Origin: Lachnospiraceae bacterium
GTDB lineage: Bacteria > Bacillota > Clostridia > Lachnospirales > Lachnospiraceae
DNA length: 52,899 bases
NCBI GenBank assembly: GCA_017551165.1
Contig: JAFZMO010000039.1
Location: forward strand, 1 to 52,899
Reading direction: 5' to 3'
Position numbers and translations under genes: made by a program. This document shows, piece after piece, positions 24,858 to 31,595 of this stretch (the stretch's first letter is position 1; each line of letters begins with the position of its first letter). The notes beneath the pieces were generated by a model, which was not told the DNA's origin, did no database searches, and worked only from the letters and a program-made list of their open reading frames with translations.

Positions 24858-25202
24858 TTACACTTCCTCCTGATCATTTTCAAACAAACCAAGCAGGTTA
24901 GGAATGTCCGTAGTCAAGGTTTCATATACAATTCGAAGATCCACGTTTCCGTAATCGTGAACAATCCGATTCCGTAATCCATAGATGGAAACCCAAGGTA
25001 TTTCCGGGTGCTCTGATTTATACCCGTCGCTCATTTTTCTGGCATTCTCCGAAATCCGGATCAATCGGAACAACATGGAATCCAACAACAGTTCATTTGT
25101 ACGCAGTTCCTCAATGTCCAGATTCTTTGTGTGCCTTCGGACAAACATCAGATCATCCCGGATTTTATTCGCAAAATATGCGTCCGTCTTAACATTATCC
25201 AT
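24858..25202 (-). CDS. hepT: HepT-like HEPN toxin (DUF86 RNase)
   Basis: A 114-residue all-helical HEPN protein. The active-site motif RX4HXY is intact as RNRIVHDY (Arg77, His82, Tyr84), within the family segment IPWVSIYGLRNRIVHDYGNVD. HepT proteins are RNases that inhibit growth, and in known MntA/HepT pairs the tyrosine is AMPylated by the MNT partner to silence the toxin. The gene overlaps its partner's 3' end by 8 nt, so the two are coupled, antitoxin first. Base composition is more AT-rich than the neighbours, suggesting acquisition by transfer. Full length and apparently functional. Toxicity itself is inferred. Confidence 0.92.
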   Translation of the reverse strand: MDNVKTDAYFANKIRDDLMFVRRHTKNLDIEELRTNELLLDSMLFRLIRISENARKMSDGYKSEHPEIPWVSIYGLRNRIVHDYGNVDLRIVYETLTTDIPNLLGLFENDQEEV

Positions 25203-25668
25203 AAATCCGAATTCCCTCTTTCAATACTTCCTTCAGCAGCTGCTCATTACCCAGCAACTGTCCTACGTCCAAAAGGTCCACCTTCTTGCAAAGACTCTCC
25301 CTCAGGCGTTCCGCCAACTCGTAATACTTCAGTCCGGTGACATCTGTCGATATCAGCAGATCAACGTCGCTGGTCTCTGTGGCCTTCCCCTTCGCATACG
25401 AACCGAACAAATAACAGAACTCAACTTTGTACTGCGACAGAATGCCGGTGCACCGCGCAACGATCTCCTCTTTTGTCAGGAGTCCATGTTCCTCATCAAT
25501 ACGGTCCATTTGTTCCAATTCCCGCAAAAGATAACGATACTTGATGTTGCCCTTCTTACTCTCATCGTTTTCATAGGAAATATAGGATCGAAGCGAGATT
25601 CCGATCCTATCGGCGACATCTTTCTGTGAAAGGTTTTTGCTCAACCGTAACTGCTTTAATTCCGTCAT
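25195..25668 (-). CDS. mntA: XRE-MNT fusion antitoxin (MntA-like adenylyltransferase)
   Basis: A 157-residue protein. Residues about 3-58 form an XRE-type helix-turn-helix (QLRLSKNLSQKDVADRIGIS). Residues about 66-157 are a minimal nucleotidyltransferase with the exact motif GSX10DXD (Gly89, Ser90, Asp101, Asp103). MntA enzymes add AMP to the HepT tyrosine to block the toxin. The N-terminal HTH should bind DNA and repress the operon, so this gene joins antitoxin and autorepressor in one chain. A strong GGAGGTG site precedes the ATG. Palindromic operators lie in the promoter. The codons are AT-rich compared with flanking genes. Confidence 0.92.
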   Translation of the reverse strand: MTELKQLRLSKNLSQKDVADRIGISLRSYISYENDESKKGNIKYRYLLRELEQMDRIDEEHGLLTKEEIVARCTGILSQYKVEFCYLFGSYAKGKATETSDVDLLISTDVTGLKYYELAERLRESLCKKVDLLDVGQLLGNEQLLKEVLKEGIRIYG

Positions 25669-25691
25669 ATTTGCACACCTCCGTTTTCTAT

Positions 25692-25720
25692 ATTATGCAA
25701 TAATTGCACGCAATAGTCAA
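25692..25720 (-). promoter_or_regulatory. Promoter of the MntA/HepT/YbaK operon
   Basis: On the minus strand TTGACT (25720-25715) and CATAAT (25697-25692) are 17 bp apart. An operator palindrome fills part of the spacer. Confidence 0.75.
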
Positions 25721-25742
25721 GCTCGTGTATGCAATATTTGCA
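25696..25742. promoter_or_regulatory. Twin palindromic operators of the toxin-antitoxin operon
   Basis: TGCAAT-A-ATTGCA (25696-25708) is a perfect 6-1-6 inverted repeat between the -10 and -35 elements. TGCAATATTTGCA (25730-25742) is a near copy upstream of the -35, centred 34 bp away. A half-site, TTTGCA, also lies at the start of the coding region. The placement fits repression by the XRE domain of the antitoxin. Confidence 0.7.
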
Positions 25743-25781
25743 CTTTTTGGTTGTCGTTTAAGTGCACACATGATTACTGTT

Positions 25782-26660
25782 TCATAAATCGAAAATGCTC
25801 AGCTGCTTATATTTTTCGGGCAACGTGCTCATGTACTCAAAGCAGTCGTCCGGCTTGTACATCACCCCCGCGGAGCGGCACATGTCGCGGAAGAGCGCCA
25901 TCAGCGCCTTCGCGTTCGGGCTCGGCACGTTGTAATCGTTGCCGTAGCGCTCGATGTACTTCTGCTTGAGGCCGGGCCAGTGGCGGTCCAGAGCGGCGTA
26001 GAAATACTCGCGGTCGCCCTCGCGCAGCGTGACGCCCATGTCAAAGCAGATCACGCCCTTCACGCCGGTGTCGATGCACGCCTGCAGGATGCTTCGGACA
26101 TTTTCCTCCGTGTCGTTGATAAACGGCAGGATCGGCGTCAGCCACACGACCGTCGGGATCCCGCGCTTCTGCATCTCCGCGAGCACCTCGATGCGGCGCT
26201 TTGTGTTGCACACGTTGGGCTCGATCAGTCGGCAGAGGTCATCGTCGTAGGTCGTGAGCGTCATCTGCACGACGCATTTGGCCTCGCGGTTGATGGCGTC
26301 GAGCAGGTCGATGTCCTGCAGGATGCGGTCCGACTTCGTCTGGATCGCCGCCCCGAAACCGTACTGCAGTATGATCTCGAGGCACCGCCTCGTCAGCCGC
26401 AGCTGCTCCTCGCAGTGCATGTACGGGTCCGACATCGAACCGGTCCCGATCATCGCCTTCTTTCGTTTCGACCGGAGCGCCCGCTCCAGCAGCTCGGGCG
26501 CATTTTGCTTCACCTCGATATCCTCAAACGGATGCGTGAACTGGTAGCAGCGGCTCCGGCTGTCGCAGTAGATACAGCCGTGCGAACAGCCGCGGTAGAT
26601 GTTCATTCCGAAGCTGCCGCCGCTGCCGGTCAGGATTCCCTTTGCATCCGTAAAATGCAT
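25782..26660 (-). CDS. SPL-like radical SAM protein (Rv2578c-type)
   Basis: A 292-residue radical SAM protein. The cluster-binding cysteines are CX3CX2C in YRGCSHGCIYCDSR (Cys25, Cys29, Cys32), followed by GTGSMSDPYMHCEE and a TIM-barrel core. This short group resembles the DNA-repair spore photoproduct lyase fold but lacks its specific features, and its substrate is not known. The C-terminus ends LPEKYKQLSIFDL. It is last in a run of seven minus-strand genes and lies 21 nt after the Ntn hydrolase gene. Full length; GAGAGGTGCGAGG precedes the start. Not thought to be SplB itself. Confidence 0.85.
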   Translation of the reverse strand: MHFTDAKGILTGSGGSFGMNIYRGCSHGCIYCDSRSRCYQFTHPFEDIEVKQNAPELLERALRSKRKKAMIGTGSMSDPYMHCEEQLRLTRRCLEIILQYGFGAAIQTKSDRILQDIDLLDAINREAKCVVQMTLTTYDDDLCRLIEPNVCNTKRRIEVLAEMQKRGIPTVVWLTPILPFINDTEENVRSILQACIDTGVKGVICFDMGVTLREGDREYFYAALDRHWPGLKQKYIERYGNDYNVPSPNAKALMALFRDMCRSAGVMYKPDDCFEYMSTLPEKYKQLSIFDL

Positions 26661-26681
26661 CCTCGCACCTCTCGCCTTCCG

Positions 26682-27368
26682 TCAAAATTTCCGTGAATTC
26701 ACTGCGTCCCACTGCTGCTGTTCGCACCAGTACACCGTCCGCTCGGTCACGTCGTATACCATCGAGACGACCGTCGGGCACACCTGCTGCGCGACCGCGC
26801 GCAGCACCTCAAAAGCGTTCTTCACATCGAAGTCGTCCGCTGCCTCCGCGAGCATCTTCGTTGCGGTCTGATAGCGATCCCACCCCATCCACGGGTGCGT
26901 CTCGCTGTCCATCTTAAACGGTGAAAAATTCGTCAGCACCTTGTACTCGGGCTTCTCAAAATACAGGTTTCCCTGTCCGGGGATGATCTGCTGCACGTTG
27001 CCCTCCGCGTCCGTAAGAGACCCCATGAACGTGTGCCCCGGCACGCTGCACACGGGGCCGCTCTCCGCGATCGCGCGGACCTCCGAAAGCGTCTTCTTCT
27101 GCAGCAGAAGGTCGATGTCGAGCATTATCACGTTCGGCTCCGCGCCGGTGACCGGATTGCTCCGCGTGTCAGCCGGCCAGCACGTCGGCATTCCCACGAA
27201 ATCTCCGCGCGAGTTGGCTCCGAACAGCGGCATCCACCCCTCAACCGCGTCGTTCACCTCGATGTAAACGCCGTTCTCATCGGGGCGCACGCGGTACTCC
27301 ATATTCAAAATGTCAAGATTCCAACCGACGATCGTCTTGTTGCGGTTGGAAATAAAACTCGTGCACAT
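26682..27368 (-). CDS. Linear-amide C-N hydrolase (choloylglycine-hydrolase-like Ntn enzyme)
   Basis: A 228-residue protein beginning MCTSFISNRNKTIVGWNLD. Cys2 would become the N-terminal nucleophile after removal of Met1, as in bile salt hydrolase, penicillin V acylase and related Ntn enzymes. FGANSRGDFVGMP and the Asn/Arg residues downstream fit the family. It is shorter than true bile salt hydrolases (about 320 residues), so bile acids are not a safe guess; an acyl-amide or peptide bond is more general. The gene is 15 nt from the kinase/acetyltransferase fusion gene, and both precede a radical SAM gene, so they appear cotranscribed. Confidence 0.8.
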   Translation of the reverse strand: MCTSFISNRNKTIVGWNLDILNMEYRVRPDENGVYIEVNDAVEGWMPLFGANSRGDFVGMPTCWPADTRSNPVTGAEPNVIMLDIDLLLQKKTLSEVRAIAESGPVCSVPGHTFMGSLTDAEGNVQQIIPGQGNLYFEKPEYKVLTNFSPFKMDSETHPWMGWDRYQTATKMLAEAADDFDVKNAFEVLRAVAQQVCPTVVSMVYDVTERTVYWCEQQQWDAVNSRKF

Positions 27369-27383
27369 GATAAATCCTCTCTG

Positions 27384-28637
27384 TCATTGTTCTCTGCGGT
27401 ACCAATAGGAGTAAACCCGCTGAAAGCCGAGCGACCGGTACAGGTTCTTTGCGATGTCGTTGGTCTGCACAACCTGCAGGTACGCTGTCTTCGCGCCGTC
27501 CGCGGCAACCTTCCCGATCAGCGCCTCGCAGAGCCTTCTGCCGAGCCCCTGCCCGCGGCACTCCGAGGCAACCACGACATTCTGAATAAGCGCATATCCC
27601 TGCTCGATTGCCGACGACGCACACGCCACAGCGCGGCCGTCGCGCATCAGCACACAGTACACCGTGTCGACCGCAACCTTCGCGAGCATCCTTCGGAAAA
27701 TACCCTGCTTCCTCTCGTCCGTGACCCCCTCGAACGCAAAATACGCCGCGAGCCACTCCTCGGTCGGCTTGGCCGTGAAGACGCACTCGGTGTTGTCAGA
27801 ACATGTCGTTCCGCCGGACTCCGCCGCACCCGTTCTCCACTCACTGAGCTTGAGCGTCATCACGTCCGTCGACGCGTTCTTCGCGTATCCCCGGGCTTCG
27901 AGATACCGATCCAGCTCCATATCGCACCCGGTCAGCTTGAATGATGCGGGAAGCCCGCGGCTGTGGTGTTGCTCCTCGCACACCGCTACCTTGTCCTCCG
28001 CGGCGATCTGCGACGGTCCGAGCGGCAACACCGAGTTCGCCCGGCCCGTGTACCCTTCGGCAAACCGAAGCTCCCAACCGTCATAGTCGATCGTCTCCAG
28101 CGGCACGTGACCGTTGGCCGCGATCCGCTCGAAGAACCGGATCCGCTCTGCGAACTCCGCGAGATACGCATCCGCCTCCTCCCGCGAGTGCAGGATGACG
28201 ACGGTTCTTCCCTCGCGGTACTGCTCGACCAGTCCGTAGATCCTCGGCAGCTGTTCCGTCGGAAAATCCTCGACAAACTTCCGGAACTCCTCGTCCAGTG
28301 TCTCCTCCACCCAAGGCAGATCGTCATGCCAAACACCGACGCGCTCCTGCACGCCCGCGAGGCACACCTCCACCGGGTAGTCCATCAGGAACACCGTGTC
28401 GCAGGCCGCGAGACGCATCTCGACGGTCCTGTTGTAGTTGCCGTCGATGATCCACTCGTCCTGCGCCAGGATCTCCGTCAGGCGCTCGTTAAACTCCGGT
28501 TTGGTGATGGTCGTCCGGTCAGGCTTGTGCCAGATCCGGTCGAGATGATATAGCGGCAGGCCCGTCAGGTCGCGGAGTTTCCGGGCGAAAGTGCTCTTGC
28601 CCGCGCCGGGACTGCCGATGATGATCACTTGTCTCAT
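27384..28637 (-). CDS. P-loop kinase-like domain fused to a GNAT acetyltransferase
   Basis: A 417-residue two-domain protein. Residues 1-175 form a small P-loop fold of the adenylate-kinase/topology-modulation type: Walker A GSPGAGKST (8-16), LPLYHLDRIWHKP (35-47), WIIDGNYNRT (62-71) and ERVGVWHDDLPW. Residues about 190-417 are a GNAT domain, with the N-terminal lobe WELRFAEGYTGRANSVLPLG and the acetyl-CoA loop VVVASECRGQGLGRRLCEAL (A-motif), ending LYRSLGFQRVYSYWYR. These are usually separate proteins. No stop or frameshift separates them in this sequence. Natural substrates unknown; each part would act on a small molecule. Cytoplasmic. Confidence 0.85.
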   Translation of the reverse strand: MRQVIIIGSPGAGKSTFARKLRDLTGLPLYHLDRIWHKPDRTTITKPEFNERLTEILAQDEWIIDGNYNRTVEMRLAACDTVFLMDYPVEVCLAGVQERVGVWHDDLPWVEETLDEEFRKFVEDFPTEQLPRIYGLVEQYREGRTVVILHSREEADAYLAEFAERIRFFERIAANGHVPLETIDYDGWELRFAEGYTGRANSVLPLGPSQIAAEDKVAVCEEQHHSRGLPASFKLTGCDMELDRYLEARGYAKNASTDVMTLKLSEWRTGAAESGGTTCSDNTECVFTAKPTEEWLAAYFAFEGVTDERKQGIFRRMLAKVAVDTVYCVLMRDGRAVACASSAIEQGYALIQNVVVASECRGQGLGRRLCEALIGKVAADGAKTAYLQVVQTNDIAKNLYRSLGFQRVYSYWYRREQ

Positions 28638-28676
28638 TTTGCGTATTTTCCTTGCTTTCCCGCCTCTGATCGCGGG

Positions 28677-30410
28677 TTACTCCCAGCGGTATTGCCGGAA
28701 CGTGCCGGGCACGGCGAACACCTCCGCCACGTACTCCGTCCGCATCCGGAAATCCTCAAACCGCACGACCTTCGTCGCCGGCGTGCGCCGTCCGCTCGCG
28801 ACATCGACGAGCGCGCTCACCTCGCGGTTCGTGTGGATGGTCACGCGATCCGCGTGCAGGTCCTCCTTGACGTAGCGGTACAGGATGAAGCTGCCGTCCT
28901 CGTACGTGAACATCGAGTAGTCGCGGCCGCTGCCGTACTCGCCGCCGGTGAGCACACGCTTCGCGACATCCACCGCTGCCTGCGGCACTCGGTACAGATC
29001 GCTGTCGTTGTCCGGGATCGACATGATGTACATGCGCCCCTTGCCGTACGTGCTGCGCAGGAAGAGTGAAGTGTGAAGATCGCCGTCACCGCCGTTTAAG
29101 AGCGACCACGACGCGTTGTTTCCGTGCACGATCTCGGGGAAGAGGATCGGCTGCCGATGCTCATGGTACCCTGCCATATCGCCGGTCACATGGTAGCGCG
29201 TCACCGCGTACCGCCGCCCGGTCAGGCGGGCCTCCGTGAGCCCAGCCGCGCGCAGCGCATCGCCCGCCTCTCGCAGGAACCCGGTCGTGATGACCGCCTC
29301 CCCGCCCGCAGCGACGTACGCCTGCAGCTTCGAAACGACATCCGTATCCGCCAGCGAGCTCTCCGTCAAGAGCATGCGGGGCGCGTCTGCCGGGAAGAAC
29401 GGCGTCGGCTCCATCGGGATGCCGAACATGCCAAGCCGCATCTCAAGATGATTCTCACCGCTCGACGCAAACGGGATGTACGCCGGCACGCCGCACGGCT
29501 TCACGCCGTCCGTGAACATCGCGTCGATCTTTGACAGCTGCAGTCCCATCGGCGCCACCAGCGGGCTGTCGATCAGGTCGCGCCACATGAAGTGCATCAG
29601 CTCCTTCGCGCCCGCGAACGCCGTGAGATACGCCTGCTCGAGGTAGCGGTCGATCGAGAGGCACTGGTACGTGTCAAACCAGCCGCCGCCGTTGCGCCCG
29701 GGCCACGCATTTTCCATATACCGGACGAGCGAGTAGCTCAGATACTCCGGCAGATGCTGGTCCGTGTACGCCGTGCTCCGCGTCTCGGTCCCCGTGTACG
29801 TCGCGTCGAAGATGTCCCTCTGGACCTCGGGCACATACCCCGTAAAATGATACGACTCGCGCCAGTTCGGATACTTGATCACGACGCGCACCTTCGGGTT
29901 CACGGCCTTCATCGGCTTCACGATCAGCTCCTCCGAAACCTCGCGCATCAGCTCCCTGCGGAACGTCACCCAGTCGCGGTCCCCCTTCTCGCGGATGCAC
30001 CGCTCGCACGTGCAATTCGTAAAATAAAAGTCGTCCAGGATGATCTCGTCGAACATCTTCGCCGTGAACTCCGAGATCTCGCGAAGGCGCTTGCGCATCG
30101 CGGGATCCGTGTAGCAGAAGGTCTGGAACAGGCGCTGTTTGCCGGGCTCCGAGCCCTCGATGTCGTTGATCGTGGTCGTGATGCCGCCGGACACCTCAAC
30201 GCCCTTCGACTCCAGAAAATCCTTGATCATCCGAAGCTTAGACTCCTCCACGTCGACCGATGTGCGGTGCGTCTCCAGATACACCTTGTCAAGACCGATG
30301 TAGCGCTCGATGAAATCGTAATCGTACTGCAGCTTCTCCGCGGTCAGCCCCGCGGCGATCTCCGCAGGGATGTAGACGACTGTCTTAAAATTCCTGTAAT
30401 GCTTTCCCAT
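28677..30410 (-). CDS. Unrecognised protein, probable glycoside-hydrolase-like TIM barrel
   Basis: A 577-residue cytoplasmic protein starting MGKHYRNFKTVVYIPAEIAAG. AAAGGAGAGG precedes this ATG; the open frame further right only shadows the adenosine deaminase gene and is rejected. The middle shows barrel-like strands with acidic and aromatic residues (DEIILDDFYFTNCTCERCIRE, VRVVIKYPNWRESYHFTGYVP), then WFDTYQCLSIDRYLEQAYLTA. The later part (about 355-440) resembles the glutamine-amidotransferase-like domain that follows the barrel in some galactosidases (LLTESSLADTDVVSKLQAYVA, GGEAVITTGFL). No signal peptide. It lies between the adenosine deaminase and kinase fusion genes in one operon-like run. 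A sugar-related role is inferred from context only. Confidence 0.55.
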   Translation of the reverse strand: MGKHYRNFKTVVYIPAEIAAGLTAEKLQYDYDFIERYIGLDKVYLETHRTSVDVEESKLRMIKDFLESKGVEVSGGITTTINDIEGSEPGKQRLFQTFCYTDPAMRKRLREISEFTAKMFDEIILDDFYFTNCTCERCIREKGDRDWVTFRRELMREVSEELIVKPMKAVNPKVRVVIKYPNWRESYHFTGYVPEVQRDIFDATYTGTETRSTAYTDQHLPEYLSYSLVRYMENAWPGRNGGGWFDTYQCLSIDRYLEQAYLTAFAGAKELMHFMWRDLIDSPLVAPMGLQLSKIDAMFTDGVKPCGVPAYIPFASSGENHLEMRLGMFGIPMEPTPFFPADAPRMLLTESSLADTDVVSKLQAYVAAGGEAVITTGFLREAGDALRAAGLTEARLTGRRYAVTRYHVTGDMAGYHEHRQPILFPEIVHGNNASWSLLNGGDGDLHTSLFLRSTYGKGRMYIMSIPDNDSDLYRVPQAAVDVAKRVLTGGEYGSGRDYSMFTYEDGSFILYRYVKEDLHADRVTIHTNREVSALVDVASGRRTPATKVVRFEDFRMRTEYVAEVFAVPGTFRQYRWE

Positions 30411-30439
30411 GTGATACCTCTCCTTTGCGTGTAAAACCC

Positions 30440-31558
30440 CTATCGGGTAATCCCCAGTTCCTTCCGAAGCTCCGCCTTCACCTCGTCGGTCGTGAACGCC
30501 GCGTCGATCGCGTTGGCGAGCAATTGCTGTTCCTGCTCGGCCGTCAGGCCGAACTTCTGCTCCATATAGCGGAATTCGTCGGCAAGCGTGATGCCCTCGA
30601 TCCCCATGTCGTCGGTGTTGAGCGTCACCCTGATGCCGTCCTTCACGTAGTCGATCAGCGGATACTTGTCCATATCCTCCACAGCGTGCGTCTGCCGGTT
30701 GCTGGTCGGGCACATTTCCAGCGTGATGCCCTTCTCCTTCACCAGCTTCACAACCTCGGGGTCCTCGTAGATCCGAACGCCGTGGCCGATGCGCTTCGCG
30801 CCGAACTCGATCGCCAGCCGCACGCTCTGTGCGCCGTCCGCCTCGCCCGCGTGGATCGTGAACGGAATGCCGTACTCCGCGGCTCTCTCGAACAGCTCGC
30901 GGTAGTTCTCCGTGGGGTACAGCGCCTCCGCGCCCGCGATGTCCACGGCGACCACGCCGCCGTCCGCCACGAGATATTTCTTCGCAAGCTCCAGCGTATC
31001 GTAGTTGGCGGCCTCGTTCCCCTCGCCGCGCATGCAGCACAGGATCAGGTTCGCCTTGAGGGGCGTCCGCTTAAGCCCACGAAGTGCCGCGTTGATCGCA
31101 TCCTCCTGCGTCATGCCGCGGTCCGTGTGGAGCTGCGGTGCGAAGCGGATCTCCGCGTACACCACGCCCTGGGAACGGATATTTTCCGCGACGAGATACA
31201 CGGCCTCCTCGAGCCCCTCCGGCGTCTGCATCAGTGACAGCGGCAGGTCGAAGCACTCCAGAAAATCGTTCAGGCTCTCGCAGTCCTCCGGCACCGTCAG
31301 AAGCCGCGTAAGCTCGGCGGCGTCGCTCGTCGGAAGCTCGATGTTCTGCTTCGCCGCAAGCTTCAGCGCGATCTCCGTGGTGATCGCGCCGTCCAAGTGC
31401 AGATGGAGGTCGATGTACCGGTCCGCGTACTTCACAGGCTCCTCCTTCGGCTCATCCCCGGTCCTGTTGTCCTTCCCGCCGCACCCGCACAGCGCGAGCA
31501 GCAGCGCGAACGCAAGGCAGAGCGCCGCGCCCCGCCTGCTTCGTTGTCTTCCTGTCAT
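30440..31558 (-). CDS. add: Exported lipoprotein adenosine deaminase
   Basis: A 372-residue protein with a lipoprotein signal peptide (basic start, then ALCLAFALLLALCGC; lipidated Cys probably 26) followed by an acidic tether and the adenosine deaminase barrel. Zinc and catalytic motifs are present: HLHLDG (His52, His54), FTIHAGEADG, RIGHGVRIYEDP, LEMCPTSNRQTHAV and VTLNTDDMGI. It should convert adenosine or a related nucleoside to inosine and ammonia on the outer face of the membrane. Most bacterial enzymes are cytoplasmic, so export is unusual. Neighbours are GH43 and the unknown 577-residue protein, 37 and 29 nt away. Full length. Confidence 0.9.
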   Translation of the reverse strand: MTGRQRSRRGAALCLAFALLLALCGCGGKDNRTGDEPKEEPVKYADRYIDLHLHLDGAITTEIALKLAAKQNIELPTSDAAELTRLLTVPEDCESLNDFLECFDLPLSLMQTPEGLEEAVYLVAENIRSQGVVYAEIRFAPQLHTDRGMTQEDAINAALRGLKRTPLKANLILCCMRGEGNEAANYDTLELAKKYLVADGGVVAVDIAGAEALYPTENYRELFERAAEYGIPFTIHAGEADGAQSVRLAIEFGAKRIGHGVRIYEDPEVVKLVKEKGITLEMCPTSNRQTHAVEDMDKYPLIDYVKDGIRVTLNTDDMGIEGITLADEFRYMEQKFGLTAEQEQQLLANAIDAAFTTDEVKAELRKELGITR

Positions 31559-31595
31559 CCTCTATTCCTCACAACATTTTTTCGGAAAATGCGCC

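Noticed and set aside
25739-25766. Inverted repeat TGCACTT-N14-AAGTGCA upstream of the toxin-antitoxin promoter
   Set aside because: No T run on either strand, so it is not a terminator; it overlaps the second operator and may be chance.
26682-27368. Bile salt hydrolase
   Set aside because: The protein has the Cys2 nucleophile but is about 90 residues shorter than bile salt hydrolases, so only the general Ntn amide-hydrolase class is supported.
30411-31040. N-terminal extension of the 577-residue protein frame
   Set aside because: The extension overlaps the adenosine deaminase gene and is Arg/Gly-rich shadow sequence; a strong ribosome-binding site precedes the ATG at 30410.
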